From assembly GCA_963778895.1 (NCBI GenBank), contig CAVZVZ010000005.1, forward strand, positions 2,170,001-2,234,000: DNA of 64,000 nt. The letters are read 5' to 3'. The stretch comes from CAVZVZ01 sp963778895. Lineage in GTDB: Bacteria; Actinomycetota; Acidimicrobiia; Acidimicrobiales; Acidimicrobilacustridaceae. A model generated the notes under the pieces. The model saw nothing but the letters and a program-made list of their open reading frames with translations, did not search any database and was not told the origin of the DNA. Of the stretch, positions 27,683 through 37,619 are shown piece after piece (position 1 is the first letter of the stretch; each line of letters begins with the position of its first letter). The position numbers and the translations under genes were made by a program.

Positions 27683-27722
27683 CGCCGGTCGGCGACCGGC
27701 GATCGGACCGCCGCGGTAGCGT
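27683..27722 (+). promoter_or_regulatory. Hairpin and leaderless -10 box before proC
   Basis: A perfect 8-base stem with a 3-base loop (CGCCGGTC 27683-27690, GACCGGCG 27694-27701) lies where a -35 would be; TAGCGT at 27717-27722 is 7 bases before ATG 27730. The hairpin could end the mshA-ybjN transcript or act as an operator; no T tract follows. Confidence 0.4.
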
Positions 27723-27729
27723 CCGCGCC

Positions 27730-28522
27730 ATGACTCGTTTGCAGGTGGTGGGGGGTGGCCGCATGGGCGAGGCGTTGCTCGCCGGCCTGCTCGAGTCCGG
27801 ATGGGCGACGCCGACGAGCTGACGGTGGTGGAGCGCATCGCGTCGCGGCGAGACGAGCTGGTGGCGGCCTTCCCCGGCGTCACGATCACCGAGACGGCGT
27901 TGCCGAGCGAGGGGGCGATCGTGGCCGTGAAGCCCGGCCGACGTGGACGACGCATGCAAGGAGCTCGCGCTGGCGGGTGTCGAGAGGGTGCTCTCGATCG
28001 CGGCGGGCGTCACCACCGGCACGCTCGAGGCCGCGCTCGGCGGCGGGATCCCGGTGGTGCGGGCCATGCCCAACACGCCCGGCCGTGGTGGGACTGGGCG
28101 CGTCGGCCATCGCCGCCGGGGTGAGCGCGGGCGACGACGACTTGGCGTGGGCCACATCGATTCTCGAGGCCGTGGGCGTCGTCGTGCGCGTCAAGGAGTC
28201 ACAGCTCGATGCGGTCACCGGGTTGTCGGGCTCGGGGCCGGCGTACATCTTCCTCGTCGCCGAGACGTTGATCGAAGCCGGCGTGCTGATGGGGCTCACG
28301 CGCGAGGTCGCCGAGGTGCTCGCGGTGCAAACCATCCGGGGGAGCGGTGAGCTGTTGCACTCGAGCGACGAGCACGCCGCGGCGTTGCGCGCCGCGGTCA
28401 CGTCGCCCGGCGGAACGACCGCGGCCGGTCTGCACCAACTCGAGTTGGGTGGCGTCCGCGGCGCGTTCCTGTCGGCCGTGCAGGCCGCGACCGAACGGTC
28501 CCGCGACCTCGGCAAGAGCTGA
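27730..28522 (+). CDS. proC: Pyrroline-5-carboxylate reductase (three frameshifts)
   Basis: Reduces pyrroline-5-carboxylate to proline with NAD(P)H in the cytoplasm, the last step of proline synthesis. ATG 27730 leads into the Rossmann motif VVGGGRMGEALLAGLLESGW. Switches near 27812, 27942 and 28087 join TVVERIASRRDEL, AIVAVKPG, VERVLSIAAGVTTGTLEAAL, VVRAMPNTPG and VVGLGASAIAAG. The last 145 residues are intact, including LSGSGPAYIFLVAE and the ProC signature SPGGTTAAGLHQLELGG. Repaired length about 264 residues, normal for the family. The neighbourhood (proC followed by a small HTH gene) matches Rv0500-Rv0500A. Confidence 0.9.
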
Positions 28523-28547
28523 GCGCGTCGAGGAGTACCGTTCCGTC

Positions 28548-29615
28548 GTGCTCGTAGCGATCGGTCATCTCGCACCGTTACCGATGCGCTCGCGACTGCT
28601 CGCCCATCTCCGCGGTGACGGGCTTGGAGTTGGGACCGGGCCATCAACCGTTCCCGGTTCCCGATGGTGTGCGCGTCGCGTTGGTCGACCAATGGGTGCC
28701 CGAGGACAGCCGCGCACTCTTCTACGAACTGGACGAGAGCGTGTCGTTCCCGGTCCCCGACGTCGTGGCCAATCTCGACATCGATCGGCTGCGCGCGGTC
28801 GCCGACGAGTCACAGGACTTCGTCATCGCCAGTCACATCCTGGAACACATGGCCGAGCCGGTCGGCATGGTCGTCGACATCCACCGGGTGCTACGACCGG
28901 GCGGGGTGCTGTTGGCATTGCTGCCGGACCGCCGACGCACGTTCGATCGAACTCGGTACGGCACCGGGGTCGACCACGTCGTCGCCGAGCACAAGGCGGG
29001 TACCACGGTCGTCGACGACGACCACATCGTCGAGTTCATCCTGCACGCCGATCACCTGATGCGCCGGGCCGAGGGCATCGAGCCCGAGCCCCTCACCGAC
29101 GAGCTCATCGAGGCGCACCGGCTGCGTTCGATCCACGCCCACTGTTGGACCGAGGACGAGTTCATCGACCTGCTCCTCTACTGCGTCCGAGATCTGCAGT
29201 TGGGCTTCCGTCTCGATCGACGGGTTCTCGGCTCGCGTCGGTCGTGGCGGTTGGGAGTTCGCGTTCGTCTTGCAGAAGTGCGACCGATCCGACGACGACC
29301 CGACCGAGGAGCTGCTCGACGACTGGGCCGCGCTGGTGGCGCGGCAGGCGGTGCTCGATCGTTGGCCCGTCGGTGTGGTGCTCGGCTCGGTGCTCGAAGC
29401 GATGCCCGATCTCTCCCCGAGCGAGATCGGCGCGGTGAGCGACGTGATCGACGTGGTGCTGCATCGACCCGACCTGCAACAGGCGTTCGCATCCGATGCG
29501 ACTCGATGTCGATGCCGCACTCGGATGGGCTGCACAGCGTTGCGGCGGGGACATCACGGACACCAGCGCAGGCCGACTCCAACCCCACCGCGCCGCACTT
29601 GCTCGTTGGGCTTGA
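28548..29615 (+). CDS. SAM-dependent methyltransferase-like protein (about three frameshifts)
   Basis: From GTG 28548 the frame reads MRSRLLAHLRGDG; an extra G in a GGG near 28622 then shifts it to LELGPGHQPFPVPDGVRVALVDQW, a variant motif I of class I methyltransferases. ANLDIDRL, FVIASHILEHMAEP and the post-motif VLRPGGVLLALLPDRRRTFD follow. After a switch near 29255 the C-terminal part (EFAFVLQKCDRSDDDPTEELLDDWAALV, LSPSEIGAVSDVIDVVLHRPDLQQAF) looks helical, and a final switch near 29495 gives RLDVDAALGWAAQRCGGD to a TGA at 29615. Substrate unknown. The start is supported by TACCGT (28536-28541), 6 bases upstream. Confidence 0.7.
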
Positions 29616-29722
29616 CACCCGCTTGTTTGCTTGATTGCCACCGCGCTCACTCCGCTTTCCCCGCGTGGCCTTTGGTTAGGGTGACGGCTCAGCGGGTGGA
29701 GGGGTGGAGGGGTGACTCGGGC

Positions 29723-29920
29723 ATGACGTCGTCGCAGGGTGCACGTGCACGGTTCTTGACCGTTGCCGAGGTGGCGCAATTGATGCGCGTCTCGACCATG
29801 ACCGTGTATCGACTCATCAAGGCCGGCGAGCTCGCTTCGGTGCGCGTCGGCAAGTCGTATCGCATCGCCGAGGACGACGTCGACGCCTATCTCGCCAAGC
29901 GCTACACCGAAGCGGGTTAG
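29723..29920 (+). CDS. Small helix-turn-helix (MerR/excisionase-type) DNA-binding protein, Rv0500A/BldC-like
   Basis: 65 residues from ATG 29723. The whole protein is one winged HTH: FLTVAEVAQLMRVSTMTVYRLIKAGELASVRVGKSYRIAEDDVDAYLAKRY. Such small proteins include BldC, a developmental regulator of Streptomyces that binds cooperatively to direct repeats, and M. tuberculosis Rv0500A, which also lies just after proC. The latter match in sequence type and position is the closer one. The leader contains repeated GGGTGGAGGGG, which supplies a ribosome site, and a TAGGGT about 35 bases upstream may be the -10. Confidence 0.85.
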   Translation: MTSSQGARARFLTVAEVAQLMRVSTMTVYRLIKAGELASVRVGKSYRIAEDDVDAYLAKRYTEAG

Positions 29921-29955
29921 GCAGCACCCGACTCACGCCGCTACCGTCACGGGCG

Positions 29956-30828
29956 ATGGCCCCGCGGTACGACACCGTTTCGTTTCTCTCCGACTACGGC
30001 TCGGTCGACGAGTTCGTGGGTGTGGTGCATTCGGTGATCCGCTCGATCGCTCCCGAGGTCGCGGTCGTCGACATCACGCACCAGGTCCCGGCCTACGACG
30101 TCCGGTCCGGCGGACTGACGCTGGCTCGCAGCGCCCAGTACCTCTGTCCGGGCGTCGTGCTGGCCGTGGTCGATCCGGGCGTCGGCACCCCGCGTCGGGC
30201 GATCGCGGTCGAGGTCGGCGACGGTGTCTCGGTGCTGGTCGGACCGGACAACGGGCTGCTGGCGCCGGCGGTCGCGCTGTGCGGCGGGGCCACGCGCGCC
30301 GTCGCGCTGGACAACCCCGAGTACCAGCTCCCCGCCCCGGGTCCCACCTTCGCCGGCCGCGACATCTTCGCCCCGGCCGCCGCCCATCTCGCCAACGGCG
30401 TCCCGCTCGAAGCGCTGGGTACCGAGATCAACGTGGCCAGTCTGTTGCCCGGCATACTTCCCGTCACCTACGAGGAGGACGGAGCGTTGGTCGGCGAAGT
30501 GTTGTGGGTCGATCGCTACGGCAACGCACAGCTGAACATCGACCCCGACGAGATCGAGTCGTTCGGAGACCGTCTCCGCGTTCGCTTCGGCGACGAGATC
30601 CGTACCGCGCGACGAGTGACCGCATTCGGTGACGTCGGTACGAACGAGATCGGGTTGGTCGTCGACTCTTACGGCTTGGTCGCCATCGTCGTCGATCGAC
30701 ATTCCGCCGCTACCGAGCTCGGGTTGCACCCGAGCACCGAGGTGCGCATCGAGTCGTTCGGCGACGACGACGACGAGGGCGGCGGCGTCACGAGTCCGGT
30801 GCAGCTCCGTACGAAGGAGCGGTCATGA
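29956..30828 (+). CDS. SAM hydrolase (SAM hydroxide adenosyltransferase, DUF62 family)
   Basis: 290 residues. Homologues of the fluorinase/chlorinase fold that use hydroxide to split S-adenosylmethionine into adenosine and methionine. Conserved elements are FLSDYGSVDEFVGVVHSVI at the N-terminus, VVDITHQVPAYDVRSGG, AVVDPGVGTPRRAIAVE, VGPDNGLLAPA, GPTFAGRDIFAPAAAHLANG and the C-terminal-domain motif VDRYGNAQLNI. The fluorinase-specific insert is not apparent, so hydrolysis is the expected reaction. Start ATG 29956 has TACCGT 8 bases upstream. The stop overlaps a 29-residue membrane peptide gene. Confidence 0.92.
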   Translation: MAPRYDTVSFLSDYGSVDEFVGVVHSVIRSIAPEVAVVDITHQVPAYDVRSGGLTLARSAQYLCPGVVLAVVDPGVGTPRRAIAVEVGDGVSVLVGPDNGLLAPAVALCGGATRAVALDNPEYQLPAPGPTFAGRDIFAPAAAHLANGVPLEALGTEINVASLLPGILPVTYEEDGALVGEVLWVDRYGNAQLNIDPDEIESFGDRLRVRFGDEIRTARRVTAFGDVGTNEIGLVVDSYGLVAIVVDRHSAATELGLHPSTEVRIESFGDDDDEGGGVTSPVQLRTKERS

Positions 30829-30914
30829 GGCCCGGTACCGCCATCGCGTTGGGCGCGTTGCTCGTCGTCATCATCGGTGCGGCATTCCTTCAGCTCGTCG
30901 TGTTCGCGCGCTGA
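30825..30914 (+). CDS. 29-residue single-span membrane peptide, unknown function
   Basis: ATG 30825 overlaps the SAM hydrolase stop by four bases (ATGA). The peptide is MRPGTA, then one hydrophobic span (IALGALLVVIIGAAFLQLVV), then FAR. With a ribosome site (aaggagcgg) inside the preceding gene and clear coupling, it is likely translated. It is too short for family assignment. Confidence 0.6.
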   Translation: MRPGTAIALGALLVVIIGAAFLQLVVFAR

Positions 30915-30952
30915 CGCTCGCGGGCATCACGCAGGGGCCAGATCTGGCCGGA

Positions 30953-31779
30953 TCAGGCCGCGGACGCGAGACGGTCGCGGGTGAACCGCTTGGCGTTGGC
31001 GAAGATCAGGCCGAGGGCCACGGCCCAGATCAGGACGCCGAAGGCGAGCACACCGACGACCGGGGCGAGCAGCAGCGCGGATGCTTGCGCGGCCGCCACG
31101 AAGATCAGCGGCAGGATCACGGCACCACCGAGCTGGTTGGCTTCTTGCGTGGTCTTGGCGCGTGACGAGACGATCACCAGTAGGCCCAGTGCGAGGGCGG
31201 CGACGGCGGGTGCCACCCAGACGATCATCACGGTGAACTGCGCGAAGGGCAGGAACGCGCGGTGCAGCACGGGCCAGGCGATGGCGTTGCACAACACCAC
31301 GTAGAGCACCGCTCCGGTCCACGTGATCACCACGGCGGGCAGATAGGCACCGAGCACCTTGGCGATGAAGAGATCGCGATCGGCGACGGGAAGGTGCAGC
31401 AGGCTCTCGAGCGTTCGCCGCTCCTTCTCGCCCGCGAAGGCGTCGGCCGCGAGCACCGCCGACACCATCAGCGGGATGACGAGCAGCAGGGGCGAGAGCA
31501 GGTAGCCGAGTACGAGCACGACGATGCGGTCGCGCTCGGGGAGGTCGAGGATCGGCCTCACCAGGTTGCGCACGAGCGGCGAGTTCAGGGCGGAGTCGAT
31601 CTGATCCGTGGGCGCGTTGCGGGCCAGCAGGCCGACCGACAGCGGCAGCACGACGATCAGGATCACCGGCACGAGGATCATCGGGAGCGTGATCGACTTC
31701 GATCGGCGTACCGCGGTGAGGTCCTTCTGGATGATGAGGCCGATGGCGCTCCAGTTCGGGCGCCAGCGGGCGCGGTCGC

Positions 31780-31783
<4 letters not shown>
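30953..31783 (-). CDS. ABC transporter permease (ABC-2 / NatB-like)
   Basis: 276 residues from ATG 31783, which overlaps the ATPase stop (ATGA). Topology is that of an ABC-2 exporter: one N-terminal span after DLTAVRRSKSITLPMILVPVILIVVLPLSVGLL, a large extracytoplasmic loop, then five spans. A cytoplasmic coupling segment reads DAFAGEKERRTLESLLHLPVADRDLFIAK, a hallmark of NatB/YhaP-type permeases. With the ATPase it should export an unknown ion, lipid or peptide. Confidence 0.88.
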
Positions 31784-32760
<977 letters not shown>

Positions 32761-32805
32761 CTCACCCAGTCTCCGTCGTGGATGCGCAGGGGGAAAGGCG
32801 CGCGC

Positions 32806-33532
32806 TCAGGTGCCGGCGGCGTGGAGCGCGTCGAGGACGGCGGCGATGCGGCCGGTGTCCGCGACGGGTGGCGGAGGAGCCGGAGCTTCCTCCACCGGGG
32901 CCGGTGCGGGATCGGGGGCAGGTGGGGTGGTCGCGGGCGGACTGGACCGTCGAGCCGGTGCCGGGTTCGACGGCGCCTCGTAGGTGTCGCCGCCGCCGCC
33001 CTCCTCCTCCACCGCCGCCGCCTCCGCCTCCGCCACCAGCGGCCATGAACCGATGGGTGACGAATTCGACGCCGCCTCTGAAGGCCACACCGATGCCGAC
33101 ATGGGTGTAGGCGGGGTCGGTGAGGTTCGCGTAGTGGTGCGGGCTGTTGAGGAAGCCGTTCCAGATCGGGTCGTTGCTCGGGCCGTAGCCGACGTTCTCA
33201 CCGAGCTTGGTCCAGTCCGTGGAGACGTTGGCGGCCAGATCCGGTGTGTGCGAGAGGGTGTCCGTGGCCGCCATGTGCTCGCTCCAGCCCTGAGCCAGCG
33301 AGGTGAGCTCGCCGTCGAGCTGGAGCGGATTGAGGCCAAGGGAGGTGCGCAGGCCGTTGATCTTGTTGAGCCAGTCCTGGCCGTAGCCGTCGAGGGCGGC
33401 CGCATGTGGCGCCGGCATGAGGGCGAGAGAGGCGAGCAAGGTGAGAACAGCACACGCGGCGAGCAGGCCCCTGCGGGCCCGGCTTGGCGCCACGTCGCGA
33501 CGGACGTGTTTCCGGATTGTCCTGACTGACAC
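32806..33532 (-). CDS. Secreted CAP-domain (SCP/PR1-like) protein with Pro-rich tail (frameshift in a Gly run near 33035)
   Basis: GTG 33532. A signal peptide (GLLAACAVLTLLASLALMPAPHAAA) precedes a CAP domain: NKINGLRTSLGLNPLQLDGELTSLAQGWSEHMA, DTLSHTPDL, LGENVGYG, IWNGFLNSPHHYANLTDPAYTHVGIGV. The family His/Glu cluster is mostly kept. A long poly-Gly stretch, a likely slippage point, then changes frame to GGDTYEAPSNPAPA, a Pro-rich linker, and the short helix TGRIAAVLDALHAAGT. The same tail occurs in the next gene. CAP proteins of bacteria are exported and may bind lipids or act at the cell wall; the role here is unknown. Confidence 0.85.
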
Positions 33533-33619
33533 TCGAACCTCGTTCCGCGCCGTCCCGAAGGAGGTCTCCTTGCCCTCCGATGCATCGACGCAGAACGCCC
33601 CGAGGTTGAGCGCGGCGGG

Positions 33620-34282
33620 TCAATCTGGGCTGGCGCGGAGCACGTCGAGCACGGTGCTCACCCGTGTCGGATCGGCGGGGGGCGGCGGCGGGGCCGGCGG
33701 TGCTTCGGCTTCGGGTGTGGGTTCCGGCTCACTGACCTGGGGCTCGGCGGGACGAGGCGACGGGGCATGGGGTTCGGGATCGGCGGCGGGGCCACCAGCG
33801 GAGTCGTCGACGGCAGCGCCGGTTCGGGCGACGAATCGTTGCGTGGTCCAGAGCTGACCGCCGCTGTCGTACATGACCGATATACCCACATGCGTGAACA
33901 TGGGGTCGACCAGGTTGGCGTAGTGGGTGGGACTGTTGACGAAGGCGGTCCACACCAGCTCGGCGTAGCTGCCCCGCCCCACGTTCTCACCCAGCTTGGC
34001 CCAGCCGCCGCTCACCCCGATCGACAGCTTCGGTGCGTGATACAGCTGACCGGCGCCCATCATCTCGCTGGTGTGCGCGGCCGCCAGTTCCGTCAGGTTC
34101 GGGTCGACGGCAAGCGGCGCGACACCGACCGACGCCCGGAGCGCGTTGATCTGGTTCACGAAGTACTGCCCGTCGCTCGACTGTGCGCTCGCCGGTGCGG
34201 TGAGCGTCGCGATCGGCAGGACGGTCGCCACCATCGTGGCGATGATCGCGGCCACGACGATGGGCCTCGTCCTCGGTGACAC
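33620..34282 (-). CDS. Secreted CAP-domain (SCP/PR1-like) protein, tandem paralogue
   Basis: About 220 residues from GTG 34282. A signal peptide (PIVVAAIIATMVATVLPIATLTAPASA) leads to a CAP domain with NQINALRASVGVAPLAVDPNLTELAAAHTSEMM, LYHAPKL, LGENVGRG and FVNSPTHYANLVDPMFTHVGISV. The C-terminal third is Pro/Glu-rich and ends PTRVSTVLDVLRASPD, matching the tail of the preceding CAP gene (VLDxL). Duplicate CAP proteins sharing one tail suggest the tail is a sorting or anchoring element. The longer upstream frame has no secretion logic and is left out. Confidence 0.87.
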   Translation of the reverse strand: MSPRTRPIVVAAIIATMVATVLPIATLTAPASAQSSDGQYFVNQINALRASVGVAPLAVDPNLTELAAAHTSEMMGAGQLYHAPKLSIGVSGGWAKLGENVGRGSYAELVWTAFVNSPTHYANLVDPMFTHVGISVMYDSGGQLWTTQRFVARTGAAVDDSAGGPAADPEPHAPSPRPAEPQVSEPEPTPEAEAPPAPPPPPADPTRVSTVLDVLRASPD

Positions 34283-34472
34283 GGCATAGGGGTACGCACG
34301 TCCCAATTCCCTCGACTCGTTCCGCCCGCGGACCGGTCGTTCGAGGGTTTCGGCGGCGGTTCCCGGCGGCTGTAGACCTTTCGCGGAGCGCGCGCAGCGA
34401 GCAGGGAGGCGACGCGAGCAGTGGTTGGCCCACCGGAGCAGAGCGGTCGGCCCGGCGGTACTGTCTGCGCCC

Positions 34473-35966
34473 GTGAACCTGGCGTCGATCATCGAGGCGC
34501 ACCCCGATGATGCGGTCGCGCTGGTGTCGCGGGGCAAGGAGACCACCTACGGTGAGCTGCGCTCGCAAGTGGCTGCGCTCCGCGGTGGTCTGCACGGACT
34601 CGGCGTGCGACCGGGCGATCGCGTGGCCATAGCCACCGGCAACAACTGGTACTTCGTGTCGGCGTACCTCGCGACACTCGGTCTCGGCGCGATAGCGGTG
34701 CCGTTGAACCCGCTCGCACCCGCACCCGAGCTGCAACGCGAGCTGGCCGTCACCGAGACGAGCGTGCTCGTGGCTGGACCGTCGGCCAAGCAACCGGTGA
34801 ACGGCATCGACCGTGACGCCTTGCCCGCGCTCGAGTACGTGGTAGCCGCGCCCGACGCCGGCATCGACGACTCGGTCGATCTCGATCAGCTGCTCGCGTC
34901 GGAACCGATCGCGCTCGTCGACCGCGACGTCGATCAGCTCGCGGTGCTGATGTTCACCAGTGGCACCGCGGGCCCGCCGCGTGCCGCCATGTTGTCGCAC
35001 GGCAATCTGCTCGCGAACCTCGAGCAGGTGCAGGCGTCGCCCTCGCGCAACCAAACCACCGACGACGTCGTGTTCGGTGTGTTGCCGCTGTTCCACATCT
35101 TCGGCCTCAACGTCGTGCTCGGTCTCACGTTGCTCGCTGGGGCGCGGGTGGTGCTCATCGAGCGGTTCGACCCGGTGTCGGCGCTCGAGGCGATCGAGAA
35201 CCACCAGATCACGGTGGTGACAGGGCCGCCGACGATGTGGTCGGCGTGGAGTGCGATGCCGTCGGTCGACCCGAAGGTCTTCGCGTCGGTGCGCATCGCG
35301 GTGTCCGGCGCGGCCAAGCTCGCGGTCGAAACCGGCCAGGCGATCGAGGATCGTTTCGGGCTGCACATCGACGAGGGCTACGGGCTCACCGAGGCGTCAC
35401 CGGTGGTCACCTCGGCCAGCGGCATCGGCGCACCTCGCGGCTCGATCGGCTCACCGCTACCCGGTGTCGACGTTCGTCTCGTCGACGCCGATGGCGAGGA
35501 CACGCTGATCGGTGACGCCGGTGAGCTGTGGGTGCGCGGACCGAACGTCTTTCGTGGCTACTGGCAGGAACCCGAGGCGAGCTCGTCGGCGTTGACGCCC
35601 GACGGCTGGTTGCGTACCGGCGACATCGCCATCGTCGACGACAACGGTCATCTGTTCTTGGTCGATCGGGTCAAGGATCTCATCATCGTCTCGGGCTTCA
35701 ACGTCTTCCCGGCCGAGGTCGAGGAGGTGCTGATCGATCATCCGGCCGTCGACGCGGTTGCCGTCATCGGCGTGCCGCATCCGCATTCGGGCGAAGCGGT
35801 CAAGGCCTATGTGGTGCTCGGCGACGGGCGATCGGCCGAAGAGGACGATCTGATCGCCTGGTGCACGGAACGGTTGGCTCGCTACAAGTGTCCGACCAAG
35901 GTGATGTTCGTCGACGAACTACCGCAAGGATTGGCCGGCAAGGTCCTTCGTCGAGCGCTCCGATAA
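34473..35966 (+). CDS. AMP-forming acyl-CoA synthetase / fatty-acid-CoA ligase
   Basis: 497 residues from GTG 34473. ANL-superfamily motifs are all present: phosphate loop MFTSGTAGPPRAAMLSHGN at about residues 158-176, FGVLPLFHIFGLN, YGLTEASPVV, GELWVRGPNVFRGYW, the hinge GWLRTGDIAIVDDNGHLFLVDRVKDLI and the catalytic Lys in QGLAGKVLRRAL at the C-terminus. It would activate a carboxylic acid, most likely a medium or long fatty acid, as acyl-AMP and then acyl-CoA. The start has TACTGT 8 bases upstream and no ribosome site, fitting a leaderless message. The 3' end overlaps a convergent membrane-protein gene by 48 bases. Confidence 0.92.
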   Translation: MNLASIIEAHPDDAVALVSRGKETTYGELRSQVAALRGGLHGLGVRPGDRVAIATGNNWYFVSAYLATLGLGAIAVPLNPLAPAPELQRELAVTETSVLVAGPSAKQPVNGIDRDALPALEYVVAAPDAGIDDSVDLDQLLASEPIALVDRDVDQLAVLMFTSGTAGPPRAAMLSHGNLLANLEQVQASPSRNQTTDDVVFGVLPLFHIFGLNVVLGLTLLAGARVVLIERFDPVSALEAIENHQITVVTGPPTMWSAWSAMPSVDPKVFASVRIAVSGAAKLAVETGQAIEDRFGLHIDEGYGLTEASPVVTSASGIGAPRGSIGSPLPGVDVRLVDADGEDTLIGDAGELWVRGPNVFRGYWQEPEASSSALTPDGWLRTGDIAIVDDNGHLFLVDRVKDLIIVSGFNVFPAEVEEVLIDHPAVDAVAVIGVPHPHSGEAVKAYVVLGDGRSAEEDDLIAWCTERLARYKCPTKVMFVDELPQGLAGKVLRRALR

Positions 35967-36755
35967 CTGCAGCGCGACCGTCCTGGGCGGGTACCAGAGC
36001 GGAACATCCGGTGCCGGTTTCGACGACGTACGGGTCGACGTCAGCAGGAAGCCGGCAAAGATGATCGAGATGCCGACCACGAGCGACAGCGCGAAGGCGT
36101 CCATCTCGTCGACGACGCTGTTCAGCACCCCGCCCGCACTGAGCACCAACGTGCCGAGGGCGATCAACGCGTTGGCCACCGCCATCCGACGAGGCGAGAG
36201 CTTGCCGGCCGGCACGGTGACGTTGCGTTGCCGAGCGAAGCGATAGGCGCTCCAGACCGCACCGGCGAAGATCACCATGGCCGACAGCCCCGAGAGCAGG
36301 GCCGCCGCGACCCGAGGACCGACGCCGAAGACCGCGGAGCCCTGCGGCAGACCGTCGGATGGGAACGGCGCGGTGAACGGCGCGGCCACCACGACCCCGG
36401 CCGCGAACGCCGCGACGAGCGACACGACCGCGGCCGTGATGTCGGCGGCTCGCCGCGAGGCGAGGAGATACACCGTGCCGAGGGCGAGGAACGGGACGTT
36501 CAGCACTGCGCCGAACAGATAGAAGAGTCGGAAGCTCCATCCGTCCCACCCGATCGCCGAGCCGACCCACAGCGCGGCCGAGGCCGCGGCGAACATGAAC
36601 AACGAGATCGTCCAGGCTGCTTCGTGACGCGCTCGCCGGGCGAGGAATCGCTCGAGGGTCGAGCACGCGAAAGCCAGCGACACCAGGGTGGCGGCGGCGG
36701 CGAGGGCGGCGTGCAGGGTCACGGACGCCAGCGTGGCACGGCCGCCCTCGGCCAT
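35919..36755 (-). CDS. Polytopic membrane protein, unknown function
   Basis: From ATG 36755 (MAEGGRATLASVTLHAAL) about 278 residues; GTG 36722 is an equally possible start. Seven hydrophobic segments are seen, among them LAAAATLVSLAFACSTL, AAWTISLFMFAAASAALWVG, LFYLFGAVLNVPFLALGTVYLL, ADITAAVVSLVAAFAAGVVVA, LSGLSAMVIFAGAVW, NALIALGTLVLSAGGVL and ALSLVVGISIIFAGFLL. No enzyme motif was found. It is divergent from rex with about 70 bases between starts, so a Rex-bound operator could influence it too. A redox-linked role would be a guess. Confidence 0.7.
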   Translation of the reverse strand: MAEGGRATLASVTLHAALAAAATLVSLAFACSTLERFLARRARHEAAWTISLFMFAAASAALWVGSAIGWDGWSFRLFYLFGAVLNVPFLALGTVYLLASRRAADITAAVVSLVAAFAAGVVVAAPFTAPFPSDGLPQGSAVFGVGPRVAAALLSGLSAMVIFAGAVWSAYRFARQRNVTVPAGKLSPRRMAVANALIALGTLVLSAGGVLNSVVDEMDAFALSLVVGISIIFAGFLLTSTRTSSKPAPDVPLWYPPRTVALQLSERSTKDLAGQSLR

Positions 36756-36787
36756 GCATTCGGGGCCGCATCCCGGCCCATGCGACT

Positions 36788-36816
36788 TTGTGAACAGTTG
36801 CACGAAGGCGTACCCT
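36788..36816 (+). promoter_or_regulatory. rex promoter with Rex-operator-like site
   Basis: TTGTGAACAGTTGCACGAA (36788-36806) resembles the Rex operator (TGTGAAC..GTTCACA) with an imperfect right arm. Its first six bases form a -35, 17 bases before TACCCT (36811-36816), which is 7 bases before ATG 36824. Autoregulation by Rex is known in Streptomyces; binding here is inferred. Confidence 0.55.
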
Positions 36817-36823
36817 CGCAGCA

Positions 36824-37619
36824 ATGGAGCGAACCCGGCGGCGCATTCCCGAGGCCACGGTGGCGCGGCTGCCCGTGTACCTGCGCAGCCTGCTCGAGCT
36901 GGCCGAGGAGAAGACGCCGACCATCTCGTCGGAGCGCCTCGCGGAGATGGCGGGCGTGAACGCGGCCAAGGTGCGCAAGGACCTGTCGTACCTCGGGTCG
37001 TACGGCACGCGGGGCGTCGGGTACGACGTCGAGTACCTGCTCTTCCAGATGAGCCGCGAGCTCGGGCTCACCCACGACTGGCCGGTCGTGATCGTCGGCA
37101 TCGGCAACCTCGGCGCCGCGCTCGCCAACTACGGCGGCTTCGGTGACCGCGGGTTTCCCGTCGCCGCGTTGGTCGACGCCGACGCGAGCAAGGTCGGCCG
37201 CAAGGTCGGTCCGCTCGCGATCCGCCACATCGATGATCTCCCCGAGCTCGTCGAGGAGCTCGGTATCGCGATCGGCATCATCGCCACGCCGGCCGGCGTC
37301 GCTCAGGACGTGGCCGACCGGTTGACCGAGGCCGGGGTCACGTCGATCCTGAACTTCGCGCCGGCCGTCATCTCGGTTCCGGGCGATTCGTCGCTCCGCA
37401 AGGTCGACCTCGCCTTGGAGTTGCAGGTGCTGAGCTTCTACCGCCAACGCACGGCGCTCGACACGGCCGAGGTGGCCGAGGCGGCCAAGCGCAGCCGCGC
37501 CGGTGGGCCCGAGCCGGGCGGCCGCTGGTCCGAAGAGTGGTGCGGCCCAGAAACGCAACGGCGATGCCGCCAAGGCTCGATCGGGTCGGTCCGCCAAGAC
37601 AGGAGCAGGGACGGGCTGA
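36824..37619 (+). CDS. rex: Redox-sensing transcriptional repressor Rex (frameshift near 37500)
   Basis: Rex binds DNA when NADH is low and releases it when NADH rises. The N-terminal winged helix (IPEATVARLPVYLRSLLELAEEKTPTISSERLAEMAGVNAAKVRKDLSYLGSYGTRGVGYDV) and the NAD-binding Rossmann domain (VVIVGIGNLGAALANYGGF, ALVDADASKVG, IIATPAGVAQDVADRL, LNFAPAVISVP, VDLALELQVLSFY) are intact. Uncorrected, the frame runs on into the next protein. In the neighbouring frame a low-complexity tail (SGAAQKRNGDAAKARSG...) ends at TGA 37617-37619, overlapping the next ATG, so a one-base indel near 37500 is the better reading. rex heading a heme operon matches Streptomyces. Confidence 0.9.

Noticed and set aside
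27566..27719. Extension of the YbjN-like protein to 27719
   Set aside because: The added residues are Arg/Pro/Gly-rich and cover the hairpin and promoter of proC; a missed stop through an indel is more likely.
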